Shown here: positions 23,391 through 32,297 of the stretch, piece after piece
Layout: every line of letters starts with the position of its first letter
How positions within the stretch are numbered: position 1 is the stretch's first letter
Assembly (NCBI RefSeq): GCF_003640665.1
Contig: NZ_QQXL01000006.1
Coordinates: 124,001-188,000, forward strand
Reading direction: 5' to 3'
DNA: 64,000 nucleotides
From: Galactobacter caseinivorans
GTDB taxonomy: Bacteria; Actinomycetota; Actinomycetes; Actinomycetales; Micrococcaceae
Translations under genes and position numbers: made by a program
Notes under the pieces: generated by a model
Told to the model about the DNA's origin: nothing
The model's database searches: none
Seen by the model: the letters and a program-made list of their open reading frames with translations, nothing else

Positions 23391-26300
23391 TTAGTTCTGC
23401 TCTCCCTTGCGGCGGCGAGCCACCAGCAAGGCGCCTGCGCCGACCAGGATGGCCGCGGCGCCGCCAAAGATCCAGCCAGCGGAGTCAGAACCGGTGTTGG
23501 AGAGGTTCTCTCCGGAGTTCTGCGCTACCGGCTTGGGCTTGGGCTTGGGCTTGTGCACCACCGGGGGCTTGGGCTTGCTCGGCACTGCGGTCTTCTGGAC
23601 CGTCAGCGGGCGGGAAGCCACAAAGGCACCGCGGGCGTCCTTGAGGACCACCATGTACTGACCCGGTGCCGTCTTGGCGGGAACCTGGAAGACGCCGGCG
23701 TGGTTGCCGCCGTTATCCGTGGTCATGCCTGCCACCTGAGCGTTGACCACGGCCTTGACCGCGGCGCCCTTGCCGGAGCCCGTGGTCAGGGAGACCGTGT
23801 ACTTGGCCTCCGAGTCGCGGTGCAGCACGGCAAAGCCGACCTTGTCCTTGGCCTTGGCCTTGGTGGTGCTGGTGACGAAGTCCGAGTCGCGGAAGGTCTT
23901 GACCTTGCACAGATTCGGGAAGGTGACCGTGTTGCCGCGATCATCCTTGGTGGTGTCCGGGGTCTTCAGCTTGTCGCCAAAGTCCCCGTCCTTGGGCACC
24001 ACGCCGGAGGTCAGGAAGTTGTTCACCGTGTCATCAACGCACTTGATCTCCGCGTTGTAGGAGGTGTGCGAGGCACCGGAGACGCTGAGCAGCGTGCCAT
24101 CAATCATGCGGGCCAGCTTGGGGCCGGCCGCATACGGGGTCGCCGGGTCGTGGCTGGTGGAGACCACCAGGACGTTGGGGACCTTGGTCAGCTTCTCTGC
24201 CTGGGGCAGGGTGCCGGTGAAGTTCCAGAACTGGCAGTAGTCCGGGGTTCCCAGGGCCTGGCTTGCGGCCTGGAACGGAGCTGCCTCATCGTAGAGCTTG
24301 GCCAGCTTGCGCAGGTGCGCGTCAGGGGCCGGGTTGGCCGAGTTGTTGGCGTCCGTGCAACGGATGTTGGTGAAGGCCTGCAGCATGGGCGCGTAGTGCC
24401 CCGTCTGCGGATCGCGGTCGTTGTACTGATCCGCCAGGCTCATCATCACGGTGCCATCCGCGCCCGCTTTCAGGTCCGCCAGGCCCACGTTCAGCGTGCC
24501 CCAGAGATCCTCGGAGTACAGGGCCTGGAAGAAGCCGGTGCGGGCGTCGCCGAAGCTCAGATTGCGCTCATACGCGGTCGGGAGCCCCTCATTCACGCCG
24601 CCCGTTTCCAGGGTCTGCAGCAGCTTGGCGCTGTTGGTGGAGAGGACCTTGGGGTCCTGGCTCTGGCCAAGGGCGCACTCAAACTTGGTTCCCTGCAGCT
24701 GGGTGTCTCCCTCAAAGGAGCCATCCTTGGCAAACAGTTTTGGCCACAGTTCGCCGTAGGTCTTCTGCTTGGCCGGGTCAGCGGGGCCCTTGGCCGCGCA
24801 ATCCTTGGCGAACTGCTCAAAGGTGTCCTGGAAGCCGGCACCCTGGGCGATGTTGTCCTGCTCCTCAGAGTTCACCTCAGAGTCGGCGGCCTTGGCGCCT
24901 GCCTTGGCCGCGGGAACCGGCTTGCCGTTGAGATCCTGGTAGCGGTTGGAGGAGGCGTTGAGGGACTTCAGGGCCGCGGCGGCCTTGGCGTCTCCCGGAT
25001 CAACCACGCCATCTAGCACCAGGCGACCGGCGCTGGCCTGGAACTTCTGCGCGTAGACATAGCCCAGGCGCGTTCCGTAGGAGTAACCCACGTAGGAGAG
25101 CTTCTTGTCTCCCACCACGGAGCGGAGCATGTCCAGGTCGCCGACGGCGTCCCAGGTGCCCAGGTGCTTCATAAGGGTGTTGCGTGCGCCGCCGTTCAGG
25201 CCAAAGGCCTTACCGGTGTTCTCGAAGCAGTCCTTGGCGAAGCGCTTGGTGATGTCCGCCTGCTCCTTCTCCGCCGCGTCCAGGGGCTTGCCCCAGGAGT
25301 TGGTGGCGCGGTCAAGGTCCAGCTGCTCATCGGTGGAGCACTGCGAGAACGGCATGGAGCTGCCGGTGCCGCGGGGGTCAAAGCCGATCATGTCAAAATC
25401 CTTGGCCAGCTCAGGCTGGTACAGGGCGCCGACCAGGGCCAGCGTCATGCCGGAGGCACCCGGGCCGCCCGGGTTCCACATGACGGAGCCCTTGGACTTG
25501 CCGCTGGCCTTGATGCGCATCACGCCGATCGCCACATCGCCCGTGCTGGGCTTCTTGGAATCGATCGGGGCAATCATGTAGCCGCACTCGAGGGGGCGCT
25601 TCAGGGTCGGCTCATACTTCTTGGCGTAGGCGCCGTAACCCAGGGCCACGCAGTTCGCGGAGCTGAAGTCCACCTTCTGGGAGTAGTAGCTGCCCAGTCC
25701 CTTGGGGACGATGCCCGCGGACTTGCCGCCCGCCGTCGGGCCGGTGACCTTGTAGGTGCCGTTGCCGTCCTTGTCGAAGAGGTCCTTGGCGAGCTGGGGG
25801 TAGTACTTATCCAGCCCGTCCGCGCGCTCGTCCTTCTTGGCTTCCTTCTTGGCCTCTGCGGCCTTCTTCTCTGCCGCCGCCTTGTCCTGCGCGGGCGCGG
25901 TGGTGGACGGCGCTGCCGTGGCAGGTGCGCTGTTCGACGGCGCGGGGCTGGCTTCCGTACCCGGCGCGGCCGGGGCGGTGACCGTGATGGCGCCGGACTG
26001 CTTGAGCCCGCCCTCATCCACAATCTTGTACTTGCCTGCCTCAACGGACTTGGCGGGAACGTCCGCGGTGCCCTTGCCGTCGGCGCCGGCCGTGGCGCTC
26101 ACCTGGGCGCCGGCCACCTCCGACTGATCGGTGACGCGCACCAGCTTGAGCTTGATCGGGGTGTTGGGGGTGGTCGTGAAGGTCACCGGGATGCTCAGGT
26201 TCGCGGAGGAGACCACGGTGGCGCCCTTGGGCAGCTCCAGCGTGGCGTCTGCGATGGCCTGAGTGGATGAGGTGCCCGGGAGCGCTGCCGACTGATCAGT

Positions 26301-26459
26301 CAGGGCGGGGGCGGAGGCCTGGCTGTCTTGGGAGACAGGGGCGGACGTGGCCTGGGCTGGGACGGTGCAGCCCAGTGCGAGGGTCAGGGAAGCGACGGCG
26401 GCGGTCGTAGAGAGCGCAAGCAGTCGCCTCACCCTCGAGGGGTGTTGTGAACGAGACAT
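23391..26459 (-). CDS. Secreted, wall-anchored S33 alpha/beta-hydrolase (tripeptidyl-aminopeptidase-like)
   Basis: A 1022-residue exported protein. A Sec signal (RRLLALSTTAAVASLTLALG, ending in AQA) is followed by an Ig-like domain (about residues 60-160), a Thr/Ala/Pro linker, and the hydrolase. The nucleophile is in YVGYSYGTRLG near residue 457, the Asp in TSHDPATPYAAG and the His in SGASHTSYN, the pattern of Streptomyces tripeptidyl aminopeptidases and SlpD/E. The C-terminus has a second Ig-like region, a Lys/Pro stalk, the sorting motif LSNTG, a hydrophobic helix and RRRKGEQN, so it is probably sortase-anchored. The ATG at 26459 starts the signal peptide. It may release N-terminal tripeptides outside the cell. 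Confidence 0.88.
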   Translation of the reverse strand: MSRSQHPSRVRRLLALSTTAAVASLTLALGCTVPAQATSAPVSQDSQASAPALTDQSAALPGTSSTQAIADATLELPKGATVVSSANLSIPVTFTTTPNTPIKLKLVRVTDQSEVAGAQVSATAGADGKGTADVPAKSVEAGKYKIVDEGGLKQSGAITVTAPAAPGTEASPAPSNSAPATAAPSTTAPAQDKAAAEKKAAEAKKEAKKDERADGLDKYYPQLAKDLFDKDGNGTYKVTGPTAGGKSAGIVPKGLGSYYSQKVDFSSANCVALGYGAYAKKYEPTLKRPLECGYMIAPIDSKKPSTGDVAIGVMRIKASGKSKGSVMWNPGGPGASGMTLALVGALYQPELAKDFDMIGFDPRGTGSSMPFSQCSTDEQLDLDRATNSWGKPLDAAEKEQADITKRFAKDCFENTGKAFGLNGGARNTLMKHLGTWDAVGDLDMLRSVVGDKKLSYVGYSYGTRLGYVYAQKFQASAGRLVLDGVVDPGDAKAAAALKSLNASSNRYQDLNGKPVPAAKAGAKAADSEVNSEEQDNIAQGAGFQDTFEQFAKDCAAKGPADPAKQKTYGELWPKLFAKDGSFEGDTQLQGTKFECALGQSQDPKVLSTNSAKLLQTLETGGVNEGLPTAYERNLSFGDARTGFFQALYSEDLWGTLNVGLADLKAGADGTVMMSLADQYNDRDPQTGHYAPMLQAFTNIRCTDANNSANPAPDAHLRKLAKLYDEAAPFQAASQALGTPDYCQFWNFTGTLPQAEKLTKVPNVLVVSTSHDPATPYAAGPKLARMIDGTLLSVSGASHTSYNAEIKCVDDTVNNFLTSGVVPKDGDFGDKLKTPDTTKDDRGNTVTFPNLCKVKTFRDSDFVTSTTKAKAKDKVGFAVLHRDSEAKYTVSLTTGSGKGAAVKAVVNAQVAGMTTDNGGNHAGVFQVPAKTAPGQYMVVLKDARGAFVASRPLTVQKTAVPSKPKPPVVHKPKPKPKPVAQNSGENLSNTGSDSAGWIFGGAAAILVGAGALLVARRRKGEQN

Positions 26460-26613
26460 AGAACACACGCTATTGCACAGGTGGCTCACAGAATAGTGGG
26501 CCCGGGTGTGTGTCTGAAGAAATCTCACGGTGTGACACTGGTGTAAATACGCGGTGGCACAAGTCACGCGCGCGGAGGTGACTCCTGGCCGTGGCTGAGC
26601 GGCGCCCCGGCCG

Positions 26614-27615
26614 CTACTGCGCGCTGAACGCGTACAGCATCACGAGGATGGAGATGCCAAGGAAGGGCAGGCAGGCCAGGGCGTTGAGGACCTTGTGCTC
26701 GGAGAGCACAGCCACAAACTCTCGCAAAAAAGCACTGGGCCGGTAGTAGCTGGCCGTGCGGGCGCCCTGCACCTCCGCGTCAAGGTCCAGCTTGCGACCG
26801 ATCAGGGCGCTGCGCAGCACGTGATAGTCGTTGGTGACCGCCACCAGCGGGCCCGTACGCCCGGCCTGCAGCTGGATGTCCCGGGCCAGGCGCAGGTTCT
26901 GCGCCGTGTTGACAGCGTGGTTCTCTGGCAGCACATCCCCCTCCGGGATGCCGGCCTGCACCAGGTACTCCGCCATGGCCGCGCCCTCCGGGCGGGTCTC
27001 GTCCGCGCCCTGCCCGCCGGAGGGGATCATGAGCGGCTTGGGATCTGTTTCCCCGTAGATCTGAACGGCGCGGTCCAGGCGGGCGCGCAGCAGCGGCGGG
27101 ACCTTGCCGCCAATGAGGCGCGAACCAAGGATCACCACGGCGTCCGGCTCAAAGCGCGGCTCCATGCGCGCGTACGCCAGCGCATACACCAGGAAGACCA
27201 CAAAGACGCCGCCCACGTAGGAGCTCACAAAGAAGAGGAGGAAGGCCAGGCCAAGGGCCACGGGGTTGGTGGTCCGGACCAGGGCCACGGCGATGACGGG
27301 CAGGGCAAACACCAACACCCCGGCCACCAGGGAGAGCATGTTGCCCAGGCTGCGCCCCTCCCGCCGCCACATGGTGACGCCGTTGCGGATCAGATAAAAG
27401 CCCAGCACCATCACGGCAAAGGGCATCAGCAGGATCAGGAAGAGCCAGATGTAACTAGTCCACGGCCAGAACCTGGAGAGCAGGTCAGCTACGCCGAGCA
27501 GCACCAGGAGGGCGGCCGCCACCAGGACAAAGCCGTTGCTGAGGCGGCGGCGGTCGGAGCGGCGCATCCAGAAGTACAGGGCGGCCAGGACCAGGCCAAG
27601 GAGCAGGAGGATCAC
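26614..27615 (-). CDS. YdcF/SanA-like DUF218 membrane protein
   Basis: A 333-residue protein with five or six N-terminal membrane helices (residues 1-150), a DUF218 domain (PDAVVILGSRLIGGKVPPLLRARLDRAVQIY, SGGQGADETRPEGAAMAEYL, DYHVLRSALIGRKL) and a final hydrophobic helix. DUF218 proteins such as ElyC/SanA are implicated in envelope polymer synthesis; the exact reaction is not established. The start is a GTG; a GTG-to-ATG upstream alternative was not seen. It diverges from the ADP-ribosylglycohydrolase gene across 172 bases that contain the inverted repeat CACCAC-TAAG-GTGGTG (27743-27758). Confidence 0.85.
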   Translation of the reverse strand: MILLLLGLVLAALYFWMRRSDRRRLSNGFVLVAAALLVLLGVADLLSRFWPWTSYIWLFLILLMPFAVMVLGFYLIRNGVTMWRREGRSLGNMLSLVAGVLVFALPVIAVALVRTTNPVALGLAFLLFFVSSYVGGVFVVFLVYALAYARMEPRFEPDAVVILGSRLIGGKVPPLLRARLDRAVQIYGETDPKPLMIPSGGQGADETRPEGAAMAEYLVQAGIPEGDVLPENHAVNTAQNLRLARDIQLQAGRTGPLVAVTNDYHVLRSALIGRKLDLDAEVQGARTASYYRPSAFLREFVAVLSEHKVLNALACLPFLGISILVMLYAFSAQ

Positions 27616-27787
27616 CGTTTAACCGTACCGGGCGCTGCGGCGGCGGGGCGTGGGCTTGCGGGCTGATCTGCGCCGAGCCGCCATCCCCCTGCGGGCCCCC
27701 GAGGGAGCCGCCTATCCGGCGAGCGCGCCCAGTGACCCGGCTCACCACTAAGGTGGTGCCAAGCCGCCAGCACCGGATGGAGAAGCC

Positions 27788-28804
27788 ATGCACCAGCCCA
27801 ACCCCAACCCCTCCGCGGTACCGCACCCCACGGCGTCGGGCAGTGCGCCTTCCCCGGTTCCTTCCCCTGACCTCTCCCCCGCCCAGCTGGACCGCGCCCG
27901 TGGCGCGCTCCTGGCGACCGCCGCTGGCGACGCGCTGGGTGCCGGTTACGAGTTTGGGCCGCCGCTGGATGAGGGCGAGGCCGTGTTCATGAAGGGCGGC
28001 GGCGCCTTTGATTGGGAGTCCGGCGAGTGGACGGATGACACGTCCATGTTGGTGCCGATGGCGCGCGAGCTGGCCGCGGGGCACCGGCTGGAGGATGAGG
28101 CCACGTTGGATGCGATCGTGACCGCGTGGATCGGCTGGGCGCGGACCGCGCCGGATGTTGGCGCGCAGACGCGGGGCGTGCTGACGGACGCGCACACCCC
28201 CACCGCGCGGGGCGCCCGCGCCGCGGCCATCCGGCTGCATGAGCGCACGGGTCGCAGCGCAGGCAACGGGTCGCTGATGCGCACGGCGCCCGTGGCGCTG
28301 GGCTACCTGGGCGCCGGGCGCGAGGCGGAGCTGGCCGCCGCTGCGCTCTCCGTTTCTGCGTTGACGCATGCCGATGAGAGCGCCGGGGAGGCGTGCGCCA
28401 TCTGGTGCCTGGCGATCCGCCACGCGGTGCTCACTGGCGAGCTGAATCTGCGGGGGCAGCTGCGGTGGCTGGCGGATGACAGGGCGGCGTTCTGGGCGCA
28501 GATACTTGACGTGGCGCAGGTGCGCCAGCCGCGGGACTTTGAGCGCAACGGCTGGGTGGTGGAGGCGCTGCAGGGCGCGTGGAGCGCCATCACGCACGGT
28601 GCCGGCTTGGTGGACACGCTGGAACGCGCGGTGCGCGGCGGGCTGGATACGGACACGGTCGCGGCGATCGCGGGCGGGTTGGCGGGGGCGGTGCACGGGG
28701 CGTCGGCTCTGCCGGCTGAGTGGATCGCCGTGTTGCACGGTTGGCCGGGGCTCGACGCCGCTGGGTTGGGTGAGTTGGCGGAGCGGGCGGTCAGGGCGCG
28801 GTAG
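27788..28804 (+). CDS. ADP-ribosylglycohydrolase family protein
   Basis: A 338-residue DraG/ARH-type hydrolase that removes ADP-ribose from proteins or small molecules, using two metal ions. Visible motifs are GALLATAAGDALGAGYEF near residue 42, the metal-binding WTDDTSM, AGNGSLMRTAPVAL and the C-terminal GGLDTDTVAAIAGGLAGA with its D-x-D pair. About 35 N-terminal residues are Pro/Ser-rich and disordered. The ATG follows GGAGAAG. No partner ADP-ribosyltransferase is nearby, so the target is unknown. Confidence 0.9.
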   Translation: MHQPNPNPSAVPHPTASGSAPSPVPSPDLSPAQLDRARGALLATAAGDALGAGYEFGPPLDEGEAVFMKGGGAFDWESGEWTDDTSMLVPMARELAAGHRLEDEATLDAIVTAWIGWARTAPDVGAQTRGVLTDAHTPTARGARAAAIRLHERTGRSAGNGSLMRTAPVALGYLGAGREAELAAAALSVSALTHADESAGEACAIWCLAIRHAVLTGELNLRGQLRWLADDRAAFWAQILDVAQVRQPRDFERNGWVVEALQGAWSAITHGAGLVDTLERAVRGGLDTDTVAAIAGGLAGAVHGASALPAEWIAVLHGWPGLDAAGLGELAERAVRAR

Positions 28805-28870
28805 CGTCACGACGGATGACTTGCCACCTCGCTTGACCGCCCGTGACTGCTCTTCTTCTTTGGGGGAAAC

Positions 28871-29449
28871 ATGACATATCCAGCCTGGGGCCCTCCCCCG
28901 GTGAGCGTGCAGCTGGGCGACGAGCAGTTGGGCCCGTTCCATGGTGCCGCGCTCCACAGGTGGGTGCAGACCCATCCGTCGTCGCTGAGCGGCGAAGAAC
29001 GCTTGCGTGCGGAGCGGGCGCTGGCGCATCTTCAGGGAAGGCTGCGCCGCAGAGGGGCACGCCCCCGCCCCTTCCTCACCCTGTTGACCGTGCTGCTGAC
29101 CTTCGTTGGTGCGCTGTGCGGCTTCGGGGCCGCCCACGTCACCCTGACCGGCCTGGAACTGGCCGGGCTCCAGAGCCGTGGGCTGGAGTATGCGTTGGAG
29201 GGCGTTTTCCGAACCGTCGTCTTCCCGCACGCGGTGGTGATCCTCTCCATCGCGGTGTTGGCCGCCACCACGCCCATGTGGGCACGGATCATCGGCATCA
29301 TCGCCGGCGGCCTATCCCTCCTGTGGCTCTTTGCCTACGTCCCCTTTTTGGGCATGCTTGACCAATTCAGCGATGCGGTGCCCACCGTTTTGAACCTCGT
29401 CAGTTGCCTCATCTTCATTCTGGTGGCCATCCTGGGAGTGCGTCGGTGA
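28871..29449 (+). CDS. Four-helix membrane protein of unknown function
   Basis: A 192-residue protein I do not recognise. Residues 1-66 are hydrophilic with a Pro-rich start and an Arg-rich end (RLRRRGARPRP); four hydrophobic helices follow (about 67-92, 113-133, 137-158 and 168-188). The ATG comes shortly after the ADP-ribosylglycohydrolase stop (66 bases), so they may share a transcript. The stop overlaps the next GTG start (GTGA). It is the first of a three-gene set of small membrane proteins; the function may depend on the tail-anchored partners downstream. Confidence 0.72.
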   Translation: MTYPAWGPPPVSVQLGDEQLGPFHGAALHRWVQTHPSSLSGEERLRAERALAHLQGRLRRRGARPRPFLTLLTVLLTFVGALCGFGAAHVTLTGLELAGLQSRGLEYALEGVFRTVVFPHAVVILSIAVLAATTPMWARIIGIIAGGLSLLWLFAYVPFLGMLDQFSDAVPTVLNLVSCLIFILVAILGVRR

Positions 29450-29835
29450 ACGCGCAGATTCCGCTGGGGCACGTGGTGCGCCAGCAGCTGGCCCAGCTGT
29501 GGTCTGACGCCATGGCGACGTCCGCCTCCGTGCAAGAACCCCAGAGCCAGCAGCAGCGCCTCACTGAGGAGATCGCCGCTCTCGGCCGGGCCCATGGTGT
29601 GGACCAGATGGCGCAGCCACCCGGCCGGGTGGTGCCCCTGGAGCAGCTGCGTTATGGGCTGAGCGTTCTGCGCGCGGACCTCAACGCGGTGCACTCACTG
29701 CAGAACATTGAGCAGGATCTCGAGCAGTCCCAGACTCCCGAGCCGCGGCGCACGCTGCTGTTCGCCGCCTGGCTCCTGGCCGGAGCTGGCGGAGTGATCG
29801 CGCTGGGGATCCTCCTGCTCGTCCTCATCCGCTGA
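29446..29835 (+). CDS. Tail-anchored small protein, copy 1 of a tandem paralogue pair
   Basis: A 129-residue protein of unknown function. The N-terminal 100 residues are hydrophilic and helical, Gln/Glu/Leu-rich; one C-terminal membrane helix (LLFAAWLLAGAGGVIALGIL) suggests tail anchoring. The GTG start overlaps the stop of the preceding membrane protein (GTGA), the favoured arrangement in this window. It is clearly related to the next frame at 29886: both share LT-(E/Q)-(E/D)-I-x2-L, then a stretch around SLQNIE / TLANIE, then a C-terminal helix. Confidence 0.68.
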   Translation: MNAQIPLGHVVRQQLAQLWSDAMATSASVQEPQSQQQRLTEEIAALGRAHGVDQMAQPPGRVVPLEQLRYGLSVLRADLNAVHSLQNIEQDLEQSQTPEPRRTLLFAAWLLAGAGGVIALGILLLVLIR

Positions 29836-29885
29836 CGGGGGCCGCTGCGCAGCTGCGGGCGGATGCGAAAGCTTCTGAGGCTCCC

Positions 29886-30167
29886 TTGGCTCTGACCCAA
29901 GACATTGAGCAACTGACCCTCGTCAGCGCCGACGAAAACGAGGCCCTCCCCAAGGGCTGCATCATGACGGAGGCTGTACGGCGCTCACGGTTGGCGGAGT
30001 TACGGCCAGCCCCGGAGGCGGTAGACACACTGGCGAACATCGAAACGGACAGCGCAACTGCGTTGAAGGCCGGCCGCCCGCCCAAGGCGCTCTTCCGCGC
30101 CTGTGGCTGCGTCGTCGTCGGTAGCACCATCGTGCTCAGCATCCCGGCCGCCTACATCCTCTCGTGA
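29886..30167 (+). CDS. Tail-anchored small protein, copy 2 (diverged, possibly 5'-reduced)
   Basis: A 93-residue frame beginning with TTG (GAGG five bases upstream), paralogous to the gene at 29446. Similarity includes ALTQDIEQL versus RLTEEIAAL and TLANIETD versus SLQNIEQD, and both end in a single membrane helix. The similarity extends upstream of the TTG to about 29832, where only a CTG overlapping the previous stop (CTGA) is available. So either a CTG start is used or this copy lost its 5' end. It may be functional or a decaying duplicate. Confidence 0.5.
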   Translation: MALTQDIEQLTLVSADENEALPKGCIMTEAVRRSRLAELRPAPEAVDTLANIETDSATALKAGRPPKALFRACGCVVVGSTIVLSIPAAYILS

Positions 30168-30265
30168 CGGAGTCCCGACGGCCTGGCTAGCTGGCCACGG
30201 TGACCCGAGGCCGTTCAGCGATCCCTTGGCGTCGAGCGATTCCAAGTCGGCGGCATTGCCCCGCA

Positions 30266-30340
<75 letters not shown>

Positions 30341-30483
30341 ATCACGTACATAAGGCATGGGACTGGCAGACCGACGCCTTTTTAGGGCTCTGAGGTGCCT
30401 GCACAGATTGCCCGTCAGTGTCCTGACCTGGACTAAGCTGACTCCCATGTTCTTTCCACCGTGCAACAGTCAGGAGACGCGCC

Positions 30484-31689
30484 ATGCCCGTGCGCGGAGT
30501 TGAGCTATTTGCAGGCGGCGGTGGGCTACTTCTTGGATCCGCCTTGGCAGGAGTGGAGCATGTCGCGGCCGCCGAGTGGGATCATTGGGCCTCCACCACG
30601 ATGCGCGAAAATGCTGCGCGAGACTACCCTCTAGTTCGAGGACTTAACGTCATCGAAGGCGACGTGCGGGACATCAACTGGGCCGAGGTTCCTGACGCGC
30701 AGAGCGTTGACATTGTCGCGGGTGGGCCTCCATGTCAACCATTCTCCCTCGGCGGAAGTGCTCGCAGTGCCGACGATCCAAGGGATATGTTCCCGGCCAC
30801 AACGTCGGTGATTGAACAACTCCGACCGCGGGCCTTCGTGGTCGAGAACGTGAAAGGTTTAACACGCAGCTCCTTCTCAGAATACTTTGAATACATCAAG
30901 CTTCGCCTCCAACACCCTGAACTCCAGTCACGCGGAAATGAATCGTGGGTCGACCACCACAAACGACTTCAGCGGGAGCACAGCTCAGTTCGTGGCGATC
31001 TAAGTTACCGACTTCTCACCAACATTGTGGACGCCGCTGATTATGGAGTCCCGCAGCACAGGCATCGGGTTTTCATGGTGGGTTTTCGTTCCGATGTGGA
31101 TGCCGACTGGCATTTCCCAAATGCAACACATTCAGCGTCTGCCCTGTTGAGCGAACAGACACAGGGACACTACTGGGATCGCCATGGCGTCCTTGAGAGC
31201 GATCAGATCTCTGTTCGCACAGGACAAAAAAATGACGATGGGCTGCTGCCGTGGGTTACGGTGCGTGATGCTCTCCAGGACATGCCATTCCCTGGAAAAA
31301 CCAAAACGGCACCAGGTTGGTTGGACCACCGTTTCCAGCCAGGCGCTAAAACCTACCCCGGCCATACTGGCTCTCCTCTCGACGAGCCCAGTAAAGCGCT
31401 GAAGGCTGGCGTGCATGGTGTACCAGGTGGTGAGAACATGCTACGAAATCCGGATGGCACTGTCCGGTACTATTCCACCCGCGAGGCTGCACGACTTCAG
31501 ACGTTTCCGGATCGCTATGCACTGCACGGAGCCTGGAGCGAGGCAATGCGCCAGCTTGGTAATGCCGTCCCTGTTAAGCTCGCCGAAACTGTGATGGGAA
31601 GCGTGGTCGAGCACCTAGAACTGGACGCGGCGAAGCACGAAGTTGCAGACTCCATCCAGCGGCACCGAGCTACAGAATTGATGATATGA
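30484..31689 (+). CDS. DNA (cytosine-5)-methyltransferase of a type II R-M system
   Basis: A 401-residue C5-methyltransferase. Motif I is ELFAGGGGLLLGSALAG, motif IV GGPPCQPFSLGG with the catalytic Cys84, motif VI VVENVKGL, motif VIII PQHRHRVFMVG, and motifs IX/X REAARLQTFPD and QLGNAVPV. The target-recognition region lies between about residues 215 and 330. It transfers a methyl group from AdoMet to cytosine at the cognate restriction site to protect the chromosome. The stop overlaps the start of an Eco29kI-like endonuclease (ATGA), so the two are coupled with methyltransferase first. GC is visibly lower than in host genes, consistent with horizontal transfer. Confidence 0.93.
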   Translation: MPVRGVELFAGGGGLLLGSALAGVEHVAAAEWDHWASTTMRENAARDYPLVRGLNVIEGDVRDINWAEVPDAQSVDIVAGGPPCQPFSLGGSARSADDPRDMFPATTSVIEQLRPRAFVVENVKGLTRSSFSEYFEYIKLRLQHPELQSRGNESWVDHHKRLQREHSSVRGDLSYRLLTNIVDAADYGVPQHRHRVFMVGFRSDVDADWHFPNATHSASALLSEQTQGHYWDRHGVLESDQISVRTGQKNDDGLLPWVTVRDALQDMPFPGKTKTAPGWLDHRFQPGAKTYPGHTGSPLDEPSKALKAGVHGVPGGENMLRNPDGTVRYYSTREAARLQTFPDRYALHGAWSEAMRQLGNAVPVKLAETVMGSVVEHLELDAAKHEVADSIQRHRATELMI

Positions 31690-32297
31690 CCGATTATTTC
31701 GATCCCTTGGACTACGAGAATCTGGGGGCGTCTATCGCTCGGGCGTTGGACGAGCAGCCGGTACAGGACTTGGGGTCCATCCCGCGGTTCGAAGGCGCAG
31801 GCGTCTACGCGCTCTATTACACGGGCAATCACGCCGCGTATTCACCATTGGCAGAAGCTAACCGCGAAGTTCCAGGGTCTTGGGCGATCTACATAGGGAA
31901 AGCGGAAACGGAAAATGCCAGGAAAGGCGATCCAAGGCAGGCAAGCAAACCGGTTGGGGCGAAGCTGTACGACCGCATCGGCAATCACCGGAAATCGATC
32001 CTGCAGGCAACGAATCTCGAAGTGACTGACTTCCAGGTCCGTGCACTCGCTATTTCGCCCACCTGGATCCCTTTAGCTGAGGTTGTGGCGATTCGCATCC
32101 ACAGGCCTGTATGGAACGTGATTGTCGACGGTCTGGGAAATCATAACCCAGGGAAAGGTCGCGAGAAGGGCGTTCGTCCACGCTGGGATACCGTCCACCC
32201 TGGGCGTACATGGGCGCACAAGTTCGAGGAACGAAGAGAAACTGCCGCAGACATCCAACAGGACGCACTGCAGTACCTCCACGCACGATCGCATTAA
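31686..32297 (+). CDS. Eco29kI-like GIY-YIG type II restriction endonuclease
   Basis: A 203-residue endonuclease of the Eco29kI/NgoMIII group. The GIY-YIG core is seen as GVYALYYTG (about 39-47) and AIYIGKA (about 67-73). The catalytic Arg and His lie in LYDRIGNHRKSI, and the Glu in IPLAEVVAIRIHRPVWN. The conserved block VVDGLGNHNPGKGR, here VDGLGNHNPGKGR, then WDTVHPGRTWA, is typical of this family. Eco29kI cuts CCGCGG; the same site is predicted here but not proven. It is coupled to the methyltransferase by an ATGA overlap. Confidence 0.88.
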   Translation: MTDYFDPLDYENLGASIARALDEQPVQDLGSIPRFEGAGVYALYYTGNHAAYSPLAEANREVPGSWAIYIGKAETENARKGDPRQASKPVGAKLYDRIGNHRKSILQATNLEVTDFQVRALAISPTWIPLAEVVAIRIHRPVWNVIVDGLGNHNPGKGREKGVRPRWDTVHPGRTWAHKFEERRETAADIQQDALQYLHARSH

